Below, piece by piece: positions 18,630 through 26,269 of a stretch of DNA of 64,000 nucleotides. The DNA comes from Arthrobacter crystallopoietes (lineage in GTDB: Bacteria > Actinomycetota > Actinomycetes > Actinomycetales > Micrococcaceae). Numbering within the stretch: position 1 is the first letter of the stretch; each line of letters opens with the position of its first letter. The notes under the pieces are model-generated. The model saw nothing but the letters and a program-made list of their open reading frames with translations, made no database searches and was not told the DNA's origin. Location: positions 2,046,001 to 2,110,000 of the forward strand of contig NZ_CP072014.1 in the NCBI RefSeq assembly GCF_017603825.1, read 5' to 3'. Made by a program: the position numbers and the translations under genes.

Positions 18630-18902
18630 TCAGTTCCGCCGGATCCAGTCCGTGGCCATCCGGAACATCCCCGCAAGCAGGGTGACCAGGCCAATGACGG
18701 ACAGCACCGAGATGTTCGTCGAAATGCTGAACAGCAGGAGAACGGCGCCGACCAGCATGAGCTTGGCGCCGAAGCTCAGTTTCCAACCGGATCCTGGCTG
18801 CCGGCCCTTGCCCGACAGCGAGGCGGCGAGCCTGGGGTCTTCCGACTCCAGCTGCTGTTCCAGTTCGGCCAGCCGCCTTCTCTCCTCCTCGGACAGGGGC
18901 AT
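18630..18902 (-). CDS. DUF3040 small membrane protein (second copy)
   Basis: A 90-residue protein starting MPLSEEERRRLAELEQQLES, then SGKGR, then two membrane helices (about residues 45-62 and 64-80) and the end DWIRRN. It has the DUF3040 layout and is paralogous to the copy at 12289-12579. GAGGAG lies 7 bases before the ATG at 18902; the frame extends further upstream but without coding character. Function unknown; location in the cytoplasmic membrane with the charged N-terminus inside is expected. Confidence 0.82.
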   Translation of the reverse strand: MPLSEEERRRLAELEQQLESEDPRLAASLSGKGRQPGSGWKLSFGAKLMLVGAVLLLFSISTNISVLSVIGLVTLLAGMFRMATDWIRRN

Positions 18903-19008
18903 GGACGGCTCCTCAAACTGGATGATGTCAGCGGGACGGTTTCCGCTCTTCGGCGGCGGACCATCAGTATACGTACCGGTTGCCGTTTCGGGGCAGGTAC
19001 AGCCGGTT

Positions 19009-19140
19009 TTACCGCCGAGCAGCGGCATGTTCGCCCTGCCACCACCGCACCGTCTCGTCCGCTGCCGCCGCGAGCGGCGTAGGAGCCAGCCCCAGCAGCG
19101 CCTGTGTGGAGGACGAGTCCATGACGAACGGCTGTTCGAA
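19009..19140 (-). pseudogene. C-terminal remnant of an NAD-dependent epimerase/dehydratase
   Basis: Only the last ~43 codons remain, reading EQPFVMDSSSTQALLGLAPTP and then LAAAADETVRWWQGEHAAARR in two consecutive stretches. D-S-S-x-x-x-x-x-LG-x-x-P-T-P-L-x-x-x-x-x-ETV-x-WW is the C-terminal signature of extended SDR epimerases. Upstream of 19140 the frame turns into the antisense of a TetR gene, so the first ~280 codons are gone. It has no start site or promoter. Confidence 0.65.
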
Positions 19141-19354
19141 CTTTCTCGCCGATGATGTGGCCCGGATCCGTGCTGAGCTGGATCTATCTGCCCCTGAGCC
19201 GGTGGTCATCCGCGGCGTCATGGTCTGGTCCGCGCTTTTCGGTGCCGTCAGCTTCGAGGTTTTCGGGCAGTACGGGGAAAACACTTTCTCTGACCCGGCC
19301 GGACTGTTCGAGCAGCATGTGGACGCGCACATAAGGTTGCTGGGACTCGAGTAG
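19141..19354 (+). pseudogene. C-terminal remnant of a TetR-family regulator
   Basis: About 70 codons remain, with VIRGVMVWSALFGAVSFEVF and then GQYGENTFSDPAGLFEQHVD, ending at LLGLE. The W-x-x-LFGxxSFEVFGQ segment and the closing DPAxLFExHV are typical of the ligand-binding C-terminal domain of TetR regulators. The N-terminal helix-turn-helix is absent; the frame just before is the reverse complement of the epimerase remnant. The fragment could not bind DNA even if translated from the ATG at 19121. Confidence 0.65.
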
Positions 19355-19375
19355 CCGGGCGCCGCCGTCGTTGTT

Positions 19376-20104
19376 TTACCGGTTTTGGTCTGGTTTTACC
19401 GGTTGGCCTGCATCCGCAGCACGCGCGGCCAGCTGTCCCAGGGCGCTCGCTTCGAAGCCCGCGAGCAAGGCGGCCGGATCTTCATGGATTTCGATGGCGC
19501 CTGCGTCCCGCAGTTCGGCCTCGCCGGTGCCGCCGCAAGTCAGGCCGATGGTGGGGATGCCCAGTTCGCTGGCGGCCATTACATCCCACACGGCGTCGCC
19601 GACGAAGAGCGCATCCGCCGCCTGCAGTCCGCCCGTATCGAGGGCCGCGGCCAGGATATCCGGCGCCGGCTTGCTCTCCTGGGCATCCGAGGAGCTGGTT
19701 GTCCCCGCGACCGCCTCGTTGGTTCCGATAGCCGCGGTGAGGACGTCCAGTTCCCGCCGTTTGGACGAGGATGCCAGCACCACGGTGAGGCCCGTTCCGG
19801 AGCAGCGCTCCAGCAGGTCCTTGGCACCGTCGAACGCCCGCAGCGCCGGCCAGTAGGTGGAGAAAACGGCGCCGTGGGCATCTTCGGCCTGGCTGTCCTG
19901 GTCCTTGTCCCGGTCCTCGCCCAGCAGGTGCGCGATCAGCTTATCCGCGCCCATGCCCACCGCGCGGTGGATGGCGGCCATGGGAACATTCCGGCCCAGC
20001 TGGCGGAAAGCGTGCCACCACGAGATGGTGTGCAGGTAGTTCGAATCAACCAGGGTGCCGTCCACATCGAACAGGACGCCGAACCTGCGGTCGGTCTGCG
20101 GCAT
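19376..20104 (-). CDS. HAD-superfamily hydrolase (phosphoglycolate phosphatase/beta-phosphoglucomutase-like)
   Basis: The 242-residue protein starts MPQTDRRFGVLFDVDGTLVD, which holds HAD motif I (DVDGT) at about residues 13-17. Motif II is LTVVLASSSKRR with its Ser/Thr, a Lys lies near QESKPAPDIL, and motif IV is ALFVGDAVWDVMAA. The helical cap between motifs I and II makes it a class I HAD of the Gph/PGM type, hydrolysing a small phosphate ester. GGAGG lies five bases before the ATG at 20104; the longer frame to 20161 lacks support. It is single and convergent with the TetR remnant. Confidence 0.85.
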   Translation of the reverse strand: MPQTDRRFGVLFDVDGTLVDSNYLHTISWWHAFRQLGRNVPMAAIHRAVGMGADKLIAHLLGEDRDKDQDSQAEDAHGAVFSTYWPALRAFDGAKDLLERCSGTGLTVVLASSSKRRELDVLTAAIGTNEAVAGTTSSSDAQESKPAPDILAAALDTGGLQAADALFVGDAVWDVMAASELGIPTIGLTCGGTGEAELRDAGAIEIHEDPAALLAGFEASALGQLAARAADAGQPVKPDQNR

Positions 20105-20321
20105 GGTCTCCTCCTGGCTGTCGGTGCGTGATGTGACCGAGTCTAGCGGCAAGTCTGCCATGCCACGGCGGGTAATAGTGGTAGAGGGTTTGATCGATCA
20201 ACCTTCAACCACCCAGTTTCGGAGAGTATCCTTGGTAGTCCATCGATAGCAGTAGGGGCCAGCCGGTCGGCGCAGCACCCCCAGGACCTGCCCCCAATAC
20301 TTACCGGATCGAGGTACGGCT

Positions 20322-21047
20322 GTGTACCAGCTCAAGGACGGATCGCCGCGTTACGGCATCCGCACCGACCATCATGACCAGGCACTGCAGCAAGACGCGC
20401 TCCCGAGGGGCGGGAGCCCGGAAACGATTGCCCGGGAGGCGTCGCAACTGGGACTGCACCATCTGGCTGCGGGTGCGGAGCACCGGCTGAACCAGTCCTG
20501 GGCAGACGAGGATGATGCGCTGCTGGTGTCGCTTCGGAACGAGAATCCGCTGGAACTTGCCGTGGCCGAGAAGATCGTCAACGAGAAGCTGGGCAGCACG
20601 AAGCAGTGGCTGCACAAGGCCCGCACCATCTATAGCCGGCGCCTCGCCCCGGTGGCCGCCCGCAGACAGACCGCGGGCATGCTGGCCAAAGCTATGTTCC
20701 TTCGGCTGTTCCTGATCGTGCTGCTGATCGGCCCGGCCGTGCTTGCGGTCAGCTTCAACGTTCCGCTGCTGGTCCTGGTGCTCATCGGCGTGGCCTCGAT
20801 CCTGACGGCAATGTACCTCGGCGGCGTGGTGACGGAGTGGCTGCGGCTGCCGGTGCATCCTCCCGTCCGAGCAGGCTGGGTCAAGGAATTGCGGCAGGAC
20901 GTGGTCGATGCCACCCTGCTGGCCGTGCTGCAGAACAAGCGGGCTGCTGTGGACCGCCAGACCGCTGCTGCCGCCGGGCGCGGTTGGAAACACCTGAGCT
21001 TCGTCGCGGGCCAACTCGACCGGATGGACCAGGGTCCTACGCTCTGA
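20322..21047 (+). CDS. Hypothetical membrane protein with two transmembrane helices
   Basis: This is a 241-residue protein with a GTG start supported by GAGG eight bases upstream. Residues about 1-115 are soluble and charged; residues about 122-165 form two hydrophobic helices (FLRLFLIVLLIGPAVLAV and VPLLVLVLIGVASILTAMYL); the C-terminal 75 residues are soluble and basic. I do not recognise the family. It is followed 74 bases later by another small membrane protein on the same strand, possibly the same transcript. Confidence 0.6.
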   Translation: MYQLKDGSPRYGIRTDHHDQALQQDALPRGGSPETIAREASQLGLHHLAAGAEHRLNQSWADEDDALLVSLRNENPLELAVAEKIVNEKLGSTKQWLHKARTIYSRRLAPVAARRQTAGMLAKAMFLRLFLIVLLIGPAVLAVSFNVPLLVLVLIGVASILTAMYLGGVVTEWLRLPVHPPVRAGWVKELRQDVVDATLLAVLQNKRAAVDRQTAAAAGRGWKHLSFVAGQLDRMDQGPTL

Positions 21048-21121
21048 GTAGCCCACCGCCAAGGGGAGATTTGTGACGGAGCCGGTCTCCCGCCGTCGTA
21101 CTTTGGAATAACATCGGAAGT

Positions 21122-21523
21122 ATGCCCAGCGCTTTGGAGTCCATCGGTCTGATCACTGAGATTTTGACCTGGGTAGGGCTGGTACCGGGACTGTTGCTCC
21201 TGCTGGCTGGCTGGATTGTCCGGCATTCGGGCGTGAAGTGGCGCAGCGCGGACGGCGTGGTTTTCATGGATGGCGAGGGGACCGGATTCCGCTGGTTCGA
21301 CAAGCACCACGGCTTTCTGCAGGCCAGGTTACCCGTCGAACAGGAGCGCAGCGTGGTGCCCGGATCCGACGTGCTGATCTATTACGACGCCCACCGGCCG
21401 ATGACTTACCGGACCACGCCGCCGCCGGAGCGCGGCACGGTACTGCTGCTGTTGGGCAAGATCCTCACCGCCGTCGGCGTCGCGGCTTTCGTGGCGGGGC
21501 TCATCGTCATGCTGATGCTCTGA
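21122..21523 (+). CDS. Small hypothetical membrane protein (DUF3592-like)
   Basis: A 133-residue protein with an N-terminal helix (ILTWVGLVPGLLLLLAGWIV), a soluble middle of about 70 residues that looks like a small beta-barrel (GSDVLIYYDAHRPMTYRTTP), and a C-terminal helix (GKILTAVGVAAFVAGLIVML). A beta domain between two helices, with a YYD/NP-like motif, resembles DUF3592 proteins. Function is unknown. No strong ribosome site precedes the ATG. A perfect hairpin terminates transcription at 21555-21596. Confidence 0.6.
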   Translation: MPSALESIGLITEILTWVGLVPGLLLLLAGWIVRHSGVKWRSADGVVFMDGEGTGFRWFDKHHGFLQARLPVEQERSVVPGSDVLIYYDAHRPMTYRTTPPPERGTVLLLLGKILTAVGVAAFVAGLIVMLML

Positions 21524-21554
21524 CTGGTCCCGACGAAGCGGCATAAGCGGAAGT

Positions 21555-21596
21555 GCGCTGCCGAGCGGCGGCTCGTGTTCCCGCGCTCGGCAGCGC
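21555..21596. terminator. Terminator hairpin
   Basis: GCGCTGCCGAGCG and CGCTCGGCAGCGC are perfect 13-bp inverted arms with a 16-base loop. They lie between the convergent membrane protein gene (ending 21523) and the copper operon's last gene (ending 21609), so they can end transcripts from both sides. Confidence 0.8.
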
Positions 21597-21608
21597 TGAC
21601 GGCAGATG

Positions 21609-22223
21609 CTAGATGGCCGCGAGAAGGTTGTTCATCTTCTCAATTTCCGCTTTCTGATCCGCCACAATAGTTTCCGCAAGGGCGACGGCGTCCGGGTCTT
21701 GCCCGTTGGCGGCTTCCTCTTCGGCCATGGCGATGGCGCCCTCGTGGTGCTCGATCATCTGGGTCAGGAACAGCCGGGACGCCTCAGCGCCTAGGGATGC
21801 CTCCAGCTCCGCCAGGTCATCGGAACTCAGCATGCCTTCCATGACGTGGTCGCCGGACATCTCCATCTGTTCGTCCCAGGTTTGTAGCCAGCCGGTCATT
21901 TTCTCGATTTCCGGGGCTTGTGCGGCCTTGATGTTTTCGGCCAGTCGGGTGATCTGCGGGTCGAGATCGTCCTTGGCGAGCATGATGTCGCTCATCTGCG
22001 CGGCCTGCTCGTGGTGGGGGATCATCATCTGCGCGAACATCGCGTCGGCGCTGTTGTGGGTGCCGCCAGCGTCAGACGCGGCAGGGGCGGGGGAGTGGGA
22101 CATGATGCTGTGGTCCATACCCGTTGATTCTTCGGTGGTATTCGAGCCGGTGTCCGAGCCGCAGCCGGCCAGGAAGAGGGCAGCGGCGACAGCGGTTGCC
22201 GAAATGGCGGTAAAGCGTTTCAT
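21609..22223 (-). CDS. DUF305-family lipoprotein, copper-associated
   Basis: This 204-residue protein has a lipoprotein signal peptide (AVAAALFLAGC, Cys at about residue 21), a Ser/Thr-rich linker containing Met and His (MDHSIMSHS), and a DUF305 domain. The domain holds the two diagnostic repeats MIPHHEQAAQM and MIEHHEGAIAM. DUF305 proteins are outside-facing four-helix proteins often encoded with copper resistance genes and thought to bind metal through these His/Met pairs. Its ATG overlaps the TGA of the DUF6153 gene (ATGA), so it is the last gene of the copper operon that starts at 25347. Confidence 0.87.
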   Translation of the reverse strand: MKRFTAISATAVAAALFLAGCGSDTGSNTTEESTGMDHSIMSHSPAPAASDAGGTHNSADAMFAQMMIPHHEQAAQMSDIMLAKDDLDPQITRLAENIKAAQAPEIEKMTGWLQTWDEQMEMSGDHVMEGMLSSDDLAELEASLGAEASRLFLTQMIEHHEGAIAMAEEEAANGQDPDAVALAETIVADQKAEIEKMNNLLAAI

Positions 22224-22723
22224 GATGGGGTTCCTTCGAAAGTAATCTCAAACTGCTTGACTTTCATTCGCGCCGGCAGAAGTTGCGGGGGAGTGCGGCG
22301 CTGCCTTCCGCTTATGCGGGAAGGCGCAGGGGTTTTAGGTGCGGCTGATCGAGAGCTGAACGAGTGAAGGAGGACGAAGAGCAGGACGAATCCGGCAACG
22401 AGCGTCATCAGCACGCAGATTGCAGCCATCAGATACTGGTCTCCGGCACAAGGGCCGCCGGCGCACCCATCGGCGGGAAGTATGCCAGCCGCCGTGTCTG
22501 CCGAGGGGATGGCCTTGTCCGTGGCCGGCGCATGATGCATGGCATGGGCACTAGCGGCCGGAGCCGACGTGAAGTGACCGGACGTGGCCGGTACGGAAGC
22601 ATGGTGCGAGACATTCAGGATGTGCATCCCGATGATGCCGAAGATGATCGCGGCCAGTCCCAGAAACAATGCCGGGGTGGGGCGTAGATGCAGACCGAGA
22701 CGGGGTGCCGCGCCGTAGCTCAT
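22220..22723 (-). CDS. DUF6153-family membrane protein, copper operon
   Basis: This 167-residue protein has an N-terminal membrane helix (PALFLGLAAIIFGIIGMHIL), an external His/Met-rich loop (MHHAP near residue 60) containing the Cys pair of ADGCAGGPCAGD, and a second helix (MAAICVLMTLVAGFVLLFVLL). DUF6153 proteins have this form in actinomycetes; function is unknown. The His/Met/Cys-rich loop, the overlap with the DUF305 gene and the P-type ATPase gene 106 bases upstream suggest periplasmic-side copper handling. The ATG at 22723 (MSYGAAPR) is preferred to 22768. Confidence 0.75.
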   Translation of the reverse strand: MSYGAAPRLGLHLRPTPALFLGLAAIIFGIIGMHILNVSHHASVPATSGHFTSAPAASAHAMHHAPATDKAIPSADTAAGILPADGCAGGPCAGDQYLMAAICVLMTLVAGFVLLFVLLHSFSSRSAAPKTPAPSRISGRQRRTPPQLLPARMKVKQFEITFEGTPS

Positions 22724-22829
22724 CGTTCCCGGCCTTTCCCTCGGGCTGCATCTGCGGGCCGCCGTCAACGATATCGAAGGGTGCGGGCCCGGGCGAAACC
22801 GCCGAGACCCGCACCCGCCGGCCGACCGG

Positions 22830-24974
22830 TCATTGAACCGCGGCCGGGTCCAGTTTGATACGGCGCAGCAACTGGGCGTTCAGAGCCACGACGATGGTGG
22901 ACACCGACATCAGTACCGCTGCTACGGCCGGGGAGATTGCGACGCCGGCAAAGGCCAGCACACCCGCGGCCAGGGGAACGGCGATGACGTTGTAGCCGGT
23001 GGCCCAGATGAGGTTCTGGATCATCTTGCGGTAGCTGGCCCGGGACAGATCTACCATGGACAGTACTGCCCGCGGATCGTTGCCGGCCAGGACGACGCCG
23101 GCCGATTCCATCGCCACGTCGGTTCCCGCTCCAATGGCGATGCCGACCTCGGCCCTGGCAAGGGCGGGGGAGTCGTTCACACCATCGCCGACCATGGCCA
23201 CCTTCAGACCACGGGACTGCAGTTCGCCGACCTTCTTGTCCTTGTCCTGTGGCAGGACCTGGGCAAAGACTTCATCGATGTTCAGCTCAGCTGCCACCGC
23301 GTCGGCGACCTGCTGCGCGTCCCCAGTGATCATGGCGACCCTGACGCCGCGCCTCTGCAGGGCGGCGATCGCCTGGCGGGATTCCTCGCGGACCTCGTCC
23401 TCCAGGCTGACGGCCCCGACAACCTGTCCGTCGCGGATCACGTGAAGCACGGAAGCGCCGCGTCCAACCCAGGGACGGGTCTGTTCCTGCAATTCCGGTG
23501 GAACCTGCAGGCCTTCGGCCGCGATCAGATTCGGTCCGCCGACCATGACGGCGGAGGCACCGACGTCTGCCTTGACGCCGCGGCCGGTCAGCGAGGCAAA
23601 CGCGCTGGCGGCCGGTACGCGGAGACCGCGATTCCGGGCTGCGGTGACGATTGCCCGGGCGGAGGGATGTTCGCTGTCAGATTCCACTGCCGCGGCCAGC
23701 GCCAGAACGTCGTCGTCGTTCATTCCCTCTATTGCTGCAATGCCGGTCAGGCCAGGCTGTCCTTTCGTCAGCGTTCCCGTCTTGTCGAAGAGTACGACGT
23801 CGATAGTGCGCATCCGCTCCAGCGCCATGCGGTTCTTGATCAGGACACCGGCGCGGGCGGCCTGCTCCGTGGAGATCGCGATGACCAGCGGGATCGCCAG
23901 GCCCAGGGCGTGCGGGCAGGCGATGACGAGGACGGTAACCGTACGGATCACGGCCTCGTCGGGGCTGCCCAGGAGTACCCAAGCGATGAAGGTGATGATG
24001 CCGGCGCCGAGGGCGAAGTAGAACAGGAACGCCGCAGCCTTATCCGCCAGAGCCTGCGCTTTGGAGGAGGACGCCTGTGCTTCGGCGACCAGCCGTTGGA
24101 TGCCTGCCAGCGCCGTGTCGGTGCCGACCGCGCCAACTCTGATGCGCACTGCACTGTCAGTTGCCACCGTTCCGGCCACTACGGTATCGCCGGGGCCACG
24201 CGGTACTGTCTTGGACTCACCCGTGATCATTGATTCGTCGAGCTCGGCCCGGCCTTCGATAATTTCACCGTCGGCGGGCAGGCGCGCACCGGAGCGGACC
24301 AGGACGACGTCGTTAACGGAGAGCTCGCTGATGCTTACCGTTTCCGTGCCGTGTTCAGTGATGCGTTCGGCTTCATCGGGCAGCAACTCGGCGAGGGCAT
24401 CCAGAGCGCCGCGTGCCGAACCGAGGGCACGCATTTCGATCCAGTGACCCAGCAGCATGATGACTATGAGCAGGGCCAGCTCCCACCAGAAGTCCAGATT
24501 AAAGTTGCCGATGCCCAGCGTGGTGATCCAGGATGCGACGAACGCAACGGTGATCGCCATCGCAATGAGCAGCATCATGCCCGGTTGCCGACTGCGCAGT
24601 TCCGTCCAGCCGCCCTTGAGGAACGGTGTACCGCCGTAGAAGAAGATCAGCGATCCCAGGACCGGCGGGATCCATGCTGAGCCCGGGAATTCCGGAATGT
24701 GGTAGCCGAGCAGGTGGGCAAACATCGGGCTGAAATAAACCACCGGAACGGACAGCAGGAGGCTGAGCCAGAACTTGTTCTTGAACATTGCCGTGCTGTG
24801 TCCGGCGTGCTGGCCGTGCTGGTGGACGGCGTGTTCCTCGTCGACGGCGGAGTGCGCATGGCCTTTAGGCATCGCCTGTCCGTGGGTGCTGTGGTCCATG
24901 TGCTCGGCTTCGGAAACTGTCGCACGAGCGGATTGGTCTCCGGATGTGTGCCGTCGGTGGTCTTCGTGGTTCAT
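22830..24974 (-). CDS. copB: Copper-translocating P-type ATPase, CopB (CPH) type
   Basis: A 714-residue P1B-ATPase. In place of HMA domains it has a His-rich N-terminus (about residues 1-65 with repeated HxH motifs). The membrane metal site is VIACPHALG, the CPH signature of the CopB group rather than the CPC of CopA. It also shows TGES (MITGESK), the phosphorylated Asp in VLFDKTGTLTKG, SEHPSARA and VGDGVNDSPALA. It should export copper (or silver) from the cytoplasm. The start at 24974 follows GGAGGGGAG. The upstream HMA protein gene ends 28 bases earlier, so the two are co-transcribed from the CsoR-type promoter at 25483-25511. Confidence 0.92.
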   Translation of the reverse strand: MNHEDHRRHTSGDQSARATVSEAEHMDHSTHGQAMPKGHAHSAVDEEHAVHQHGQHAGHSTAMFKNKFWLSLLLSVPVVYFSPMFAHLLGYHIPEFPGSAWIPPVLGSLIFFYGGTPFLKGGWTELRSRQPGMMLLIAMAITVAFVASWITTLGIGNFNLDFWWELALLIVIMLLGHWIEMRALGSARGALDALAELLPDEAERITEHGTETVSISELSVNDVVLVRSGARLPADGEIIEGRAELDESMITGESKTVPRGPGDTVVAGTVATDSAVRIRVGAVGTDTALAGIQRLVAEAQASSSKAQALADKAAAFLFYFALGAGIITFIAWVLLGSPDEAVIRTVTVLVIACPHALGLAIPLVIAISTEQAARAGVLIKNRMALERMRTIDVVLFDKTGTLTKGQPGLTGIAAIEGMNDDDVLALAAAVESDSEHPSARAIVTAARNRGLRVPAASAFASLTGRGVKADVGASAVMVGGPNLIAAEGLQVPPELQEQTRPWVGRGASVLHVIRDGQVVGAVSLEDEVREESRQAIAALQRRGVRVAMITGDAQQVADAVAAELNIDEVFAQVLPQDKDKKVGELQSRGLKVAMVGDGVNDSPALARAEVGIAIGAGTDVAMESAGVVLAGNDPRAVLSMVDLSRASYRKMIQNLIWATGYNVIAVPLAAGVLAFAGVAISPAVAAVLMSVSTIVVALNAQLLRRIKLDPAAVQ

Positions 24975-25002
24975 GGTCTTACTCCCCTCCAAATCCGGCC
25001 GA

Positions 25003-25347
25003 TCAAACCGTGCCGGCGAATTCGTATCCTGCTTCAGAGACGGCAGCGCGAAGAGCGACAAGGCTGATGTTTTCGGTGCCGTAAACCGTGACGGTGGAAT
25101 CGCCGTTTGAGACGAGGTCCACTGCCACATCGGCGATGCCCTCGAGCCTGCCCAGCTTCTCGGAGACACCGGCAACGCAATGTCCGCAGGTCATGCCGGC
25201 GACTTTGAACTGCGTCGACCGGTGGCGGGTGTCGGCTGCGTCTACCGCAACCGCTGGTTCTGCTGCGTTGTTTCCTCGCGGGGAACAGCAGGCGCAGCCT
25301 GCTGAAGCTTGAATAAGCGGCAGGTTATGGCTGGATGTGCCACACAT
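25003..25347 (-). CDS. HMA-domain copper chaperone-like protein with Cys-rich N-terminus
   Basis: The 114-residue protein ends in a heavy-metal-associated domain (about residues 46-114) with the metal-binding motif GMTCGHC and the typical betaalphabetabetaalphabeta layout. The N-terminal 45 residues hold further Cys (MCGTSS, and GCACCSPRG), which makes it longer than the usual ~68-residue CopZ. It should bind Cu(I) in the cytoplasm and deliver it to the ATPase encoded next. GGAGGAG lies 7 bases before the ATG at 25347. It is the first gene of the operon. Confidence 0.87.
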   Translation of the reverse strand: MCGTSSHNLPLIQASAGCACCSPRGNNAAEPAVAVDAADTRHRSTQFKVAGMTCGHCVAGVSEKLGRLEGIADVAVDLVSNGDSTVTVYGTENISLVALRAAVSEAGYEFAGTV

Positions 25348-25680
25348 AATGATCTCCTCCAAAAGGTTTCGAGATTGGCCTCTGCCAGGACCTTCCATCA
25401 GGAAGGCACGCGCTTGAGCCGTTGTGTGGACCGTTAGGGGCGTAGGGATCACGAGGATCCGACGCTGTATTCGGTAATCATCAAGATATACCCCCTGGGG
25501 GTATAAGTCAAGGGTGCTTATGATCACTTGCTGGGCAAGGGGCAGTTGTCCCATCGTCCTGAACCTCTCCTGCATGGGCGTACAGCAAGGTTTCCCCATC
25601 CGAATGGTAAGGCTACTGTGGATTTGTGAGGCAGCCGGGCTGCCGGTTCGTTCCATAGCCATTGCAGAAGGAGCAGAACA
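25348..25680. other. Divergent intergenic region of the copper island
   Basis: This gap separates the divergent copper operon (minus) and the copper-storage-type gene (plus). Besides the promoter-operator at 25483-25511 I see no further gene or clear second palindrome. The promoter for the plus gene was not identified with confidence. Confidence 0.5.
25483..25511 (-). promoter_or_regulatory. Copper-operon promoter with CsoR-like operator in the spacer
   Basis: On the reverse strand a -35 TTGACT (25511-25506) and a -10 TATCTT (25488-25483) are exactly 17 bases apart. The spacer is filled by the perfect palindrome TATACCCCC-A-GGGGGTATA (25505-25487). G-tract palindromes of this form are the known operators of CsoR-family copper sensors. 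A normal 17-base spacer favours a repressor over a MerR-type activator, which uses 19-20. No csoR gene lies in the window. Confidence 0.82.
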
Positions 25681-26088
25681 ATGAGTCACATCAAGTCCAT
25701 GCTTGAGACCTACCCGAAGGATTTGGGCGGAATCGACAGACAGAAGCTGACGGACTGTATCGCGGCATGTTTTGAATGTGCGCAGACCTGTACGGCCTGC
25801 GGGGATGCGTGCCTCAGCGAGGATATGGTGGCTGAGCTGACGAAGTGCATCAGAACCAATCTCGATTGTGCGGACATCTGCGTCGTGACCGGCAAGATCC
25901 TCTCCCGCCATACCGGTTATGACGCACACGTTACCCGGGCTGTGCTGGAGGCATGCCGAGTCACAAGCAAAGCCTGTGCAGACGAGTGCGAAAACCATGC
26001 GCAGATGCACGAGCATTGCCGCGTGTGTGCCGAAGCCTGCCGTCGATGCGAGCAGGCCTGTGCTGAATTGTTGGGAGCGCTCGGCTAA
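25681..26088 (+). CDS. Four-helix-bundle copper-storage protein (Csp/DUF326 type)
   Basis: This 135-residue protein contains about 17 Cys spaced as CxxxC, CxxC and Cx6-7C along predicted helices (ACFECAQTCTACGDACL, then CRVCAEACRRCEQAC). This is the hallmark of Csp proteins, whose Cys-lined helix bundles store many Cu(I) ions. There is no Tat or Sec signal, so it is the cytosolic (Csp3-like) type. It is transcribed away from the HMA-CopB operon and shares its regulatory region, which supports a copper role. The ATG follows an AAGGAG site. Confidence 0.9.
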   Translation: MSHIKSMLETYPKDLGGIDRQKLTDCIAACFECAQTCTACGDACLSEDMVAELTKCIRTNLDCADICVVTGKILSRHTGYDAHVTRAVLEACRVTSKACADECENHAQMHEHCRVCAEACRRCEQACAELLGALG

Positions 26089-26135
26089 ACAGCGGCAAAA
26101 GGTGTCTTGCCGTCCGCCCCTTCATCTGTAATGAC

Positions 26136-26163
26136 CTATACCCCCGTGGCCTATACCCCTGGG
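26136..26163. promoter_or_regulatory. Two imperfect CsoR-like half-operators upstream of nhaA
   Basis: CTATACCCCCGTGG and, 15 bases on, CTATACCCCTGGG repeat the left half of the copper operator at 25487-25505 but lack the full right half. They sit between the Csp stop (26088) and the nhaA start (26270). Confidence 0.4.
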
Positions 26164-26269
26164 CGCTGTTGTTTCGCGGCGAGGGCTTGGGGACGATAGG
26201 GTGGATTCTGGTGAGCCGGGAAGTCTGGTCGGCATGAGATTTCGTCGACCCTTCCCTTAGGAGCCCCGC

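Noticed and set aside
20190-20201. Palindrome TTGATCGATCAA upstream of the membrane protein gene at 20322
   Set aside because: It is perfect but short, is centred on the self-complementary GATC repeats, and does not recur near another gene I could link to it.
22833-24233. 466-codon plus-strand ORF opposite the copper ATPase gene
   Set aside because: Antisense shadow; the minus strand carries DKTG, CPH and GDGVND motifs.
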